Origin: Tatumella citrea
GTDB lineage: Bacteria > Pseudomonadota > Gammaproteobacteria > Enterobacterales > Enterobacteriaceae
Assembly (NCBI RefSeq): GCF_002163585.1
Contig: NZ_CP015579.1
Coordinates: 496,001 to 560,000 of the forward strand
Reading direction: 5' to 3'
DNA length: 64,000 nucleotides
The notes below the pieces were generated by a model that did not search any database, was not told where the DNA came from, and worked only from the letters and a program-made list of their open reading frames with translations. This document shows positions 26,775 to 34,600 of the stretch, in pieces (the first letter of the stretch is position 1; each line of letters begins with the position of its first letter). Position numbers and translations under genes: made by a program.

Positions 26775-27569
26775 CTAGTCGGCGCTGAGTTGCGGGGTGG
26801 AAAAACGACGATTTTCCAGCACCGGAACGATCTGTCTGGCATAACTTAATCGTTGTGGATCGATATCGGCAAACAGGAGTCCCGGGGCTTCTCCGGCACT
26901 GGCAATGATGACTCCTAACGGATCAGCCACCAGGCTGTTACCGATATTTTTGGGGCCACATTCACCCACCGCGACCATATAACAGGTATTTTCCAGTGCC
27001 CGGGTGGTGGTCAGCAGTTCCCAGTGCCGTTCCTTCAGCGGCCCGCGCAGCCAGGCGGATGGCAGGACCAGCACATCGGCTCCGTCCAGTGCCAGACGGC
27101 GTGCCAGTTCCGGAAAACGCACGTCATAACAGATCATCAGGCCGACCTGCAAACCGGCGACCTCAATCAGTGGCGGCACCTGCTGACCGGCATCGACCCT
27201 CGCTGACTCCTGCACCGCAAAGGCATCGTACAGATGCAGTTTCTGGTAGCGCGCGACAATGTCCCCGTGACGCAAGGCAAACAGGGTATTTACCGCTCGG
27301 TGGTCGGCGGCAGGCACATGCTGGGTAAAAATGGTCGTGAGATGACTACCACGGCTGGCAGCCAGCAGGCTTTGCAGAAACGGGCCGTCTTCCGGCTGAG
27401 CTGCATCAATAACATAACCCGGCTGAGTATTATCTCTGGCAAGAATTGCTTCCGGCATCACCAGCAAATCGGCCCCGGCGGCAGAGGCCTGCTGCATCAG
27501 TGTCTGACAAACTGTGGCATTTTCCTGCCAGTCACGGCTGACGGCAAACTGCCCGAGTGCAACTTTCAT
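26775..27569 (-). CDS. ybeM: Deaminated glutathione amidase (YbeM/Nit1)
   Basis: A 264-residue nitrilase-superfamily amidase. The triad is Glu40 (VMPEAIL), Lys110 (YQKLHLYDAF) and Cys147 (MICYDVRFPE). It follows E. coli YbeM closely, for example LHLYDAFAVQESARVDAG and AWLRGPLKERHWELL. Known role of the family: hydrolysis of deaminated glutathione, a side product of aminotransferases, to alpha-ketoglutarate and Cys-Gly. It is notable that it lies close to the glutathione importer genes. Confidence 0.88.
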   Translation of the reverse strand: MKVALGQFAVSRDWQENATVCQTLMQQASAAGADLLVMPEAILARDNTQPGYVIDAAQPEDGPFLQSLLAASRGSHLTTIFTQHVPAADHRAVNTLFALRHGDIVARYQKLHLYDAFAVQESARVDAGQQVPPLIEVAGLQVGLMICYDVRFPELARRLALDGADVLVLPSAWLRGPLKERHWELLTTTRALENTCYMVAVGECGPKNIGNSLVADPLGVIIASAGEAPGLLFADIDPQRLSYARQIVPVLENRRFSTPQLSAD

Positions 27570-27648
27570 AACCCTGTCCTGTATCGCGCGAATTTATTTT
27601 ATCATAGAGAAATCCGCATAACGGAGCCATAGCCGGGTGGCAGGGAAT

Positions 27649-28767
27649 TTAACCCTGCATCCAGTCAGCGATGATCCCGGCGTACAGCGTTTCGGCCTGC
27701 GCCAGTTTTTCCAGTTCACAATATTCGTCGGTCTGGTGAGCCATCGACGGTTCTCCGGGCCCCAGGATCAGACAGGGAGGATGATTCAGTGCCGGTAATA
27801 GCAGTGAGGCATCGGTGAAATAGGGCACAATCCGGGGTTCCGGTGGCTGGTCATGATATGGCCGGGACAGTTCGCAGACCTTCTGCACCCAGGGCCACTC
27901 TGCATCACTCAGTACCGCAGGCAGATCGACCAGTGAAGTCATTAGTACGCTATCTCCCAGATAATCGTGCAGGCGCTGGCAGATATCGGCATGTTGCAGA
28001 TTGGGGGCAGTACGAATATCGACGTCAAAACTGGTGCTGTCCGGCACTGAATTAATATTTAGCCCGCCACTGATTCGCCCGACATTGAGCGTTGGCTTAC
28101 GCATCAGCGGATGATCAGGGCCCACCTGAAAGTGCTGAATTTTTTGCAGTGCATCCGCAGCCAGATAGATGGCATTGATGCCCAGCTCCGGCATTGCGCC
28201 GTGGGCGGTTTTACCACGGGTTTCACAACGCAGCCATAATGCACCTTTATGCCCCAGAACCGGATAGTTCGCTGTTGGTTCGCCGACGATCAGCGCACCA
28301 ACTTCCGGTAAAGTTACCTGCTCCATCAGTGCTCTGGCACCATCACAGCCGGTTTCTTCACCGCCGGTCAGCAGTAACACTACCCCGGAGCCGGCTGAGA
28401 TAGCCTCGCGCTGACCAAGACAGGCATGGATAAAGGCCGCAACGGCAGCTTTCATATCACTGGAGCCGCGTCCGTAAACCCGTCCGTCGCAGACATCCGC
28501 ACCAAACGGGTCATACAGCCACTCACTGTTGCCCAGCGGAACGGTATCCAGATGGCCGGTAAAAGCGAGTGGTGCTCTGGGCCCATGCCCCGGCAGGCTG
28601 GCTATCAGGTTAAACCGCTTTTCACCGAACGGGTACAGTGTGACCTGAAACCCCTGTTGCTCCAGCCAGTCTGCCAGAAAAGTCATACAGGCTTGTTCGT
28701 CGCCCGGCGGGTTTATAGTGTTAAATCCTAACAGCTGGCGGGTTAGTTGCAGGGCAGGGCTGTCCAT
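27649..28767 (-). CDS. M20-family metallohydrolase (ArgE/DapE type)
   Basis: A 372-residue di-zinc peptidase/deacylase. Metal ligands appear at His72 and Asp74 (TGHLDTVP), Asp104 (GSSDMKAA), the catalytic Glu136/Glu137 pair (TGGEETG) and a late His (SMAHQTDEY). Between them is the dimerisation domain starting after KGALWLRCETRGKTAHGA. It belongs to the ArgE/DapE-like group with broad N-acyl amino acid or peptide substrates; it is neither clearly argE nor dapE. It shares strand with ybeM and deoR, with a 33-bp gap after deoR. Confidence 0.82.
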   Translation of the reverse strand: MDSPALQLTRQLLGFNTINPPGDEQACMTFLADWLEQQGFQVTLYPFGEKRFNLIASLPGHGPRAPLAFTGHLDTVPLGNSEWLYDPFGADVCDGRVYGRGSSDMKAAVAAFIHACLGQREAISAGSGVVLLLTGGEETGCDGARALMEQVTLPEVGALIVGEPTANYPVLGHKGALWLRCETRGKTAHGAMPELGINAIYLAADALQKIQHFQVGPDHPLMRKPTLNVGRISGGLNINSVPDSTSFDVDIRTAPNLQHADICQRLHDYLGDSVLMTSLVDLPAVLSDAEWPWVQKVCELSRPYHDQPPEPRIVPYFTDASLLLPALNHPPCLILGPGEPSMAHQTDEYCELEKLAQAETLYAGIIADWMQG

Positions 28768-28799
28768 CCGGATCTCCTAAAAATATCCGCCGTAGCGGG

Positions 28800-29567
28800 T
28801 CAGGGGGGAGTGATTACGTTAACACCGAACTCAGCCAGTTGTCGTGCCAGTTCTGCCGGTAAAGGACGGTCTGTAATCAGAGCTTCAAACGCTTCTATAC
28901 CCGCGACCCGGGCAGGCAGCACTTTGCCAAATTTGCTGCTGTCCATCACCAGCACTTTACGGCGGGCACGCTGTAATGCACGGTGTTTCATTGGCAATTC
29001 ATTAACATTAAAACAGGTTGCCCCTTGCTGCTCATCCAGCCCGGCCGCAGAGATAAATGCTAATGTCGGGCAAAAATCTTCCAGCATCTGATGCAGCCCC
29101 ACCGGGGTGAAAATCGCATTATCAGGATGAAACTCTCCGCCACTCAGGATAACGCGACAGGCTGGTTTTTCCTGTAAGGCCAGAAAGGTATTCATTGATG
29201 CACAAAGCGCAGTGAACGGCAGTGCTGCATCAATCGCAGAGACAATCCGCGCGGTAGTGGTGCCGCAGTCAAAAAATACCGTATCGTCCTTGCCAACCAA
29301 CGAGGCTGCCAGCAACGCTATTTGCTGTTTTTGCTCTGTATGCTGGTTTTGCTGGTCCGAAATAAAGTAGCGTTCCGGTTCCTGGCGGGTCGCGCTGACA
29401 ATATAACCGCCCAGCAGCAACAGCTGTTGCGGATAATGACTGAGATCGCGGCGAATCGTCATCCCCGAAACCCCCAGCAATTCTGCAGCATTATTCAGAT
29501 GGATGCGTTCCGAAACTCTGATTTCCTGCAACAGGATTTGTATGCGTTCTTCGCGTTTTGTTTCCAT
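28800..29567 (-). CDS. deoR: Deoxyribose operon repressor DeoR
   Basis: A 255-residue DeoR-family repressor. The N-terminal HTH reads METKREERIQILLQEI and AAELLGVSGMTIRRDL; the sugar-phosphate-binding domain has FFDCGTTTARIVSAID, the INTFLALQEKP-like block, and VLVMDSSKFGKVLPAR. The agreement with E. coli DeoR extends along the protein, including LGGYIV and GATCFNVNELPMKH. Known role: repression of nucleoside catabolism genes (deo), lifted by deoxyribose-5-phosphate. It has a target operon elsewhere. Confidence 0.9.
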   Translation of the reverse strand: METKREERIQILLQEIRVSERIHLNNAAELLGVSGMTIRRDLSHYPQQLLLLGGYIVSATRQEPERYFISDQQNQHTEQKQQIALLAASLVGKDDTVFFDCGTTTARIVSAIDAALPFTALCASMNTFLALQEKPACRVILSGGEFHPDNAIFTPVGLHQMLEDFCPTLAFISAAGLDEQQGATCFNVNELPMKHRALQRARRKVLVMDSSKFGKVLPARVAGIEAFEALITDRPLPAELARQLAEFGVNVITPP

Positions 29568-29701
29568 AACTCTGTCAGTCCTGATGATCAGCGGTAGTAA
29601 GGTTAATCAAACATTATCTTTCAGGATTATGCGCAGGTTACGGCGGGGAGTACAAATGGTACTGGTCGGGAGAAAATTTTTGATTATCAGGCAGGAAGGT
29701 G

Positions 29702-29727
29702 ATCCTGCCGGCAAACTTCGGCAGGAT
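29702..29727. terminator. Hairpin downstream of psiE
   Basis: A perfect 9-bp stem ATCCTGCCG / CGGCAGGAT with an 8-base loop lies just past the psiE stop. The following minus-strand bases (ATCACCTTCC) are only weakly T-rich, so it may be an inefficient terminator. Confidence 0.45.
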
Positions 29728-29739
29728 AAGCAAGGTCTG

Positions 29740-30132
29740 TCAGGTCTCTTCGTCTTCGGCTTTCTTGTACGGGAACTTAATATGGCCGTAGCGGACAATC
29801 AGTACTGCCACGCCAAGTAGCACAATAGCCAGTGAGTACCAGACAATATCCTGCGGGCGAATATCACTGGGTTCGGTCATCAGATGGCGCGCAATGCCGA
29901 CCATCGCAATATACAGCGGCATACGTACCGGCAACTGACCCATTTTCCAGTAGGTTTCTGTCATGGAAATAAATTCCAGATACATAAACAGCAGTAAAAT
30001 ATCGCTGACCGTAATATGCCTGTCGATCACCATGCTCACCACATGACTGAGTGAGGCAAAGATAGTCGACAGCAGGATAATCACTAACCCGCCTTTTTCT
30101 ACCATCGAATGGATACTTCCGGGGAACTTCAT
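29740..30132 (-). CDS. psiE: Phosphate-starvation-inducible protein PsiE
   Basis: A 130-residue inner-membrane protein with about four hydrophobic segments (GGLVIILLSTIFASL, ILLLFMYLEFISM, LYIAMVGIARHL, LAIVLLGVAVLIV). These and the charged end (KFPYKKAEDEET) match PsiE. I take the ATG at 30132, seven bases after GGAG; the frame also opens with TTG at 30147 but lacks a site there. Known in E. coli as phosphate-starvation inducible; molecular function is not established. No clear Pho box was identified upstream. Confidence 0.88.
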   Translation of the reverse strand: MKFPGSIHSMVEKGGLVIILLSTIFASLSHVVSMVIDRHITVSDILLLFMYLEFISMTETYWKMGQLPVRMPLYIAMVGIARHLMTEPSDIRPQDIVWYSLAIVLLGVAVLIVRYGHIKFPYKKAEDEET

Positions 30133-30390
30133 CTTCAATCTCCGCAATTAAAACTGGCATTTATAGCGCCACAGCAGATTGATTTTATAAAAATTTATTC
30201 TCTCAGGGGAAAAATTACTGCTACCAGCTATTGCAGGGCAGACTGCCCCTGTGACTAACCGGCTGTCGGCCATCACAGCGCCTGCATGGACTTGCCAGCT
30301 AAAGTTGCGGTGATTGCTGTAAAAAACAGCAACTAAACCCCGAATGCTGGATAAGCAGCCACAGATACCTTATAATCCCCGCCACTCAAA

Positions 30391-30466
30391 GGCCCCTTAG
30401 CTCAGTGGTTAGAGCAGGCGACTCATAATCGCTTGGTCCCCCGTTCAAACCGGGGAGGGGCCACCA
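30391..30466 (+). tRNA. ileX: tRNA-Ile2 (CAU anticodon, ileX type)
   Basis: A complete 76-nt cloverleaf with encoded CCA: acceptor GGCCCCT/AGGGGCC, D-arm TTAGCTCAGTGGTTAGAGCA, anticodon stem GCGA/TCGC around loop CTCATAA, T-loop GTTCAAA. The CAT anticodon would read as Met, but the body matches the E. coli minor isoleucine tRNA ileX, whose C34 is converted to lysidine so that it reads AUA. Promoter-like TATAAT stands 18 bases upstream (30371-30376). An accessory region begins immediately downstream, so the gene may have been an integration site. Confidence 0.95.
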
Positions 30467-30476
30467 GAATTATCAG

Positions 30477-30513
30477 GGACTTAGCTTAGAAATAAGCTGG
30501 GTCCTTTTGTTTT
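30477..30513 (+). terminator. Intrinsic terminator of ileX
   Basis: A 12-bp stem (GGACTTAGCTTA / TAAGCTGGGTCC, two G-U pairs) with a GAAA tetraloop is followed by TTTTGTTTT. It begins 11 bases after the tRNA CCA end. Confidence 0.85.
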
Positions 30514-30647
30514 CTGGCTTACAGCTAATGGAGTGGATGATGTAATTGCCCAATCCCTGGCTTTGGGACGCCATCATTGCTTCTATTGGCCATTCAACAC
30601 ACTATCTGGCTCGCTTAACCACTAAGAGCTGCCCATAAATTCAAAAT

Positions 30648-30833
30648 CTATTCATTATGAGTTGCCTGTATTACCTTAATAATATGGTCCCCCAGTTGGC
30701 GGGTATTTTTCTCGGCTCCAGCACTATTTAGCAGGCTTACATTCAGCTCAGCGGCTATTTGACGAAGAATAGGTTTAACAATAGATACTTGTTCTCCGTC
30801 ATCAAGGACAGCAATCGTACTGTTTTCATACTG
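30648..30833 (-). pseudogene. C-terminal extension of the DUF6998 gene, cut off by an in-frame stop
   Basis: Directly after the TAA that ends the gene at 30834, the same frame continues for 61 codons (QYENSTIAVLDDGEQVSIVK to ATHNE) before a TAG. It has no ATG, GTG or TTG start of its own. The segment NSAGAEKNTRQLGDHII resembles the closing module I recall from relatives of this family, so this looks like the natural C-terminus separated by a nonsense mutation, or a read-through extension (TAA followed by CAG). Confidence 0.6.
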
Positions 30834-31322
30834 TTAAGTTACAGTATATTTTCCAAACCGAACTTCATTGATTACTTCCATCTCGTCCAAAGGTCGAATT
30901 CCACGGCCTGGTGCTCTTTCCCGGGTGTAAAAACTATACAGGTTCCCCTTATCTCGCATCTGTGGAATCACTGCTTCAAGAAGATCATCCACCAGAATGT
31001 CAATTTCAAGGGCATTAATGTTTATTCTTAAAATCACAATGCGGTAAACAAATTGCAAAGTTGATTTATTAAAACTGACATGGCTGCTGGTGGTGATTGT
31101 TTTAACTGAAATTCTTTCACCTCCGGCGCTAATTACGTCATATCCTCTTTGGTTGTTTTCGGGTGCCATCTGCCCGTAGGTAAACATGGCGGTATAAAGT
31201 TCACCTATACGGCCAGTTAAGTGCGTTAGCTCCTGAGCCGCGACTCCCCATGACAGTTCCTGCTGAAGCCATTCGAGATTTTTGCCGAGAGACTGGATAA
31301 TTTGAAACTGAGTTAAGGCCAT
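30834..31322 (-). CDS. DUF6998-like protein, probably truncated at the C-terminus
   Basis: A 162-residue protein with the pattern LTGRIGELYTAMFTYGQMA and NQRGYDVISAGGERISVKT, which I recognise as the DUF6998 type found beside restriction and defence genes. The E41, D62 and K74 positions recall a PD-(D/E)XK nuclease core, but the acidic residue expected two before the lysine is Ser72, so the nuclease idea is weak. AAGGA lies seven bases before the ATG. It sits on the same strand as the giant helicase gene, with a 318-bp gap, in the ileX island. The frame continues past its stop. Confidence 0.6.
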   Translation of the reverse strand: MALTQFQIIQSLGKNLEWLQQELSWGVAAQELTHLTGRIGELYTAMFTYGQMAPENNQRGYDVISAGGERISVKTITTSSHVSFNKSTLQFVYRIVILRININALEIDILVDDLLEAVIPQMRDKGNLYSFYTRERAPGRGIRPLDEMEVINEVRFGKYTVT

Positions 31323-31640
31323 AAGAACATCCTTGATAAGTCAAAATGCTTAAAACAACGCATAGAAAATGCCCTGTATTCTAAAATCACTTCTGGGGGC
31401 TATATATGAACGTTAACCAGCTGTTTATCACGAATGCGAGCCGTAGTATTGGTGATAAAAATTATTAAGATAAATATCTTATGAGTTGATGGTAAATGTT
31501 GATATAGACCGGATAAACCTGAGTAAACTTTTAGTCAGAGGCTGTGCAAGATCACTGTTGAACGCTGATAACATGCCAACTCAGGATTAGTGCAGTGGTT
31601 AGCTGTAGGCCAGAGTTCCCCCTGGCCCCCCATAACGTTA
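31323..31640. other. Gap between helicase and DUF6998 genes, with a tRNA-like remnant
   Basis: No gene is seen in this 318-bp stretch. At about 31583-31634 the bases GGATTAGTGCAGTGGTTAG and, after 13 bases, GTTCCCCCTGGCCCCCCA recall the D-arm and the T-arm/acceptor end of a tRNA with the anticodon arm missing. This could be a decayed attachment-site duplicate of ileX or chance. The rest is AT-rich and would hold the DUF6998 promoter. Confidence 0.3.
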
Positions 31641-34600
31641 TTAAAAATCCACCATCACAGTATGCCCGTCAATAATTTCGAGAACCGTATCAAGGAACAT
31701 TCTGGATTCTTGCGGTTCCGTGGCATCTCGTAAGTATTTAGGAATGCGTTCAACAAATTCGGATTTAGAAAGAGGCTGGTGCTCGACCAGAGCTTCAATC
31801 ATTGATTGTCTCAATAAACGATGCTCTGAGGAAACATCAGGAAACTCAGCTGCAATTATTTCCTGAGCAAACCGTTCCAGACGAGAATGCAAAGACTCGG
31901 AAATATCGTTATAACCGGTAATACCCTTGGCTTTATCACTTTTATCATCAACCAATACATCAGAGAACTGCTCTTCAACTATGACTGATGCAGCCGTAAT
32001 TGGTGTTTTGAGTTGATTCAACTCCCGGATAATAGGTCCAAGAACTTCATCGGGATTACTGAACCAGTCTGTTGACCATATACGGGAAATTTTCCAACCT
32101 AAGCGTTCCAAAACCTCTTGTCGCAAACGGTCACGGTCACGGGCTGATTTGGCTGAATGATAGGTTGCGCCATCACACTCAATCCCCATCAGATAACGAC
32201 CAGGTTTACCCGGATCCCGCACGGCAATATCAATAAAGAAGCCTGCAACCCCTACCTGAGGCTCGCAGTCAAAACCAGCTATTTTCAAGGCTTCAATAAC
32301 TGAGATCTCGAAATCACTATCCGGGGCCTTGCCTGTAGAAATACCCACGCCATCCATGTTGCCCTTTTCAGCAAAATGCAGGAAACCGCGTAAAGCTTTA
32401 ACACCTCGTTTGGTACTCTCTGCGACCTGAATATCATCAGCATGCATTGAGCTGAATACGTGCATGCGTTTACGGGAACGCGTGAAAAGCACATTTAAGC
32501 GGCGCCAGCCCACATCAGAGTTGATAGGTCCAAAGCGTTGAAATACGCGTCCACCTGCCTCTCCAGGCCCATAGGTAAAGGAGATGAATATAACGTCTCG
32601 CTCATCACCCTGAACATTCTCCAGGTTTTTAATAAACAGCGGGTCGGCATGAGTTCTGAGCTTGCCAATCGCCACTTCCATTTGTGGATTCTCACGACAA
32701 AGTTCATCAACCGCCCGCTCTATTTGGTCACGCTGTTTGGAGTTCATTGCCACGACACCCAATGACTGCTGCGGATACTTTTCCGCATGCTGAGCCACGG
32801 CTAAAGCGATAACCCGGGCTTCTTCTATATTGTGCTGATTAACAAAACGGCCATTCTTTACATAGGAAAATTTGATCCCATACTCCTCTGATTGGGCATT
32901 GGGAGAAGGGAAGACTACCAGGTCGCTGTCATAAAAATTACGATTAGAATAAGCAATCAAATCTTCATGCTGAGAACGGTAGTGCCAACGCAGACGGCGC
33001 ATCGGGAACAAGGGCAATGAGGCATCGAGAATACTGTCCGTCAGGCTAACCGCGGCCGTATCTTCATCTTCGTCATCATCAGAATCAGCCCGGTCGAAGA
33101 AACTGGTTGGTGGTAACTGTTTGGGGTCGCCCACCACCACGATTTGTTTACCCCGCGCAATCACACCCAGAGCATCTTCAGGTTTGACCTGGGAGGCTTC
33201 ATCCATGACGACCAGATCAAACTCAATTTCTCCGGGCTGAAGATAATTAGCTGCCGACATTGGCCCCATCATAAAGCAGGGTTTGAGCTGGATTAATGCT
33301 CTCCCGGCGCGATTAATGAGCTGGCGGATAGGAATATGGCGCATTTTTTTGCCGAGTTCATTTTTAATCAGCGCAAGCTCAGTATATTCTGACTTTTTCC
33401 CGCCTGAACTTCCCTGCGGTATCTGGTTACGGGCAATAGTTGAAGCGATTCTCTGACGCTGTAATGACTTCAGTTTCTTGTCGTATATTCGGAAGGTTTG
33501 TTGAGAAACAGACCGTTGGTTACCGGAAATACGTACCAGATGTGGATGTGCAGCCACCACCTCACGAGCTAACTGATCGTAAATCGTCATCATCAAGCCA
33601 GTTTCGACCTGCTCAATCGGTAACATTCGGCTAAACACGGCATTTTGAATACTTTGCAGACCCTGTTCGCTTATTCCCTTAGCAACACGGTTAAAGTTGA
33701 GCCAGCCATTAAGCCAACGGGGTTTGGCAATAGCCTCATCATTACGAGCAATCAGGTCGCCTAAACTATCGTTGCAGCGGAACTGCCACTGCTCAATATC
33801 TAGCTGAGTCTCAGCGACAAACTGTTCCCGTTGAGACAGGTGATTTTTCCACAGTGTGTTAAAGCGGCTTAAGTCTTCATAGAGACCGTTCAACTGTTTT
33901 TTTTCCTCAAGGCTTTTGATAACGCCAATCAGATCTTCAGATTTAATCGCCTGCTGTATCGCATCGTCAAACGCCAAAGTGCCTAGTATTACCGAGAGTG
34001 CATAATCGTTTTTCTTTTGAAAACCAAAATATAACTGCTCCTGTGGATCAAATAATTCCTCAGGCAAAGATTTAGCTTTAAGTTGAGTTTGCACCTGCTG
34101 CAATTCATGTAGCAAAACTGCTTTATCTTTGGCATCCCGTAATGACATAGCCTCATGCCTGAACCATTGTTGCAGTGGTGACAATGCGCCAACAAGCTTC
34201 TCCCGGGTAACCTTTAATCCAGTGTTATCGCCCACCATAGCCATGTCGGCATCTTTTAAGGCTTCGATATTGGGTAGCAGCAGATAAAGTTCGGATAATT
34301 TGCTAATGCTGGCATTGATATTATCCGCTACTCCCTGGAGCCTGAGTTGATGGATACCTTTTATCAATTGGCTATCCAGAGTCAGCAAAGCGCTGCCTAA
34401 AGCCACATTGGGACCAAAACCGACTCCCCATGTTGATCTGACATTTTTGTACCACTTTCTTAGCTTCTGCAGATTATCGAGCGGTGTATCGATGCCTTGA
34501 TAGCAATCTCCTAACTCACGACTGAAATTAGCTTGTTCTAACGCCAGACTACCGGCCATATACTGACGCAATTGGGGTAAATGCTGGAAAAGCGTTTTCC

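Noticed and set aside
30391..30466. tRNA-Met from the CAU anticodon
   Set aside because: The body matches ileX, the lysidine-modified isoleucine tRNA, not initiator or elongator tRNA-Met.
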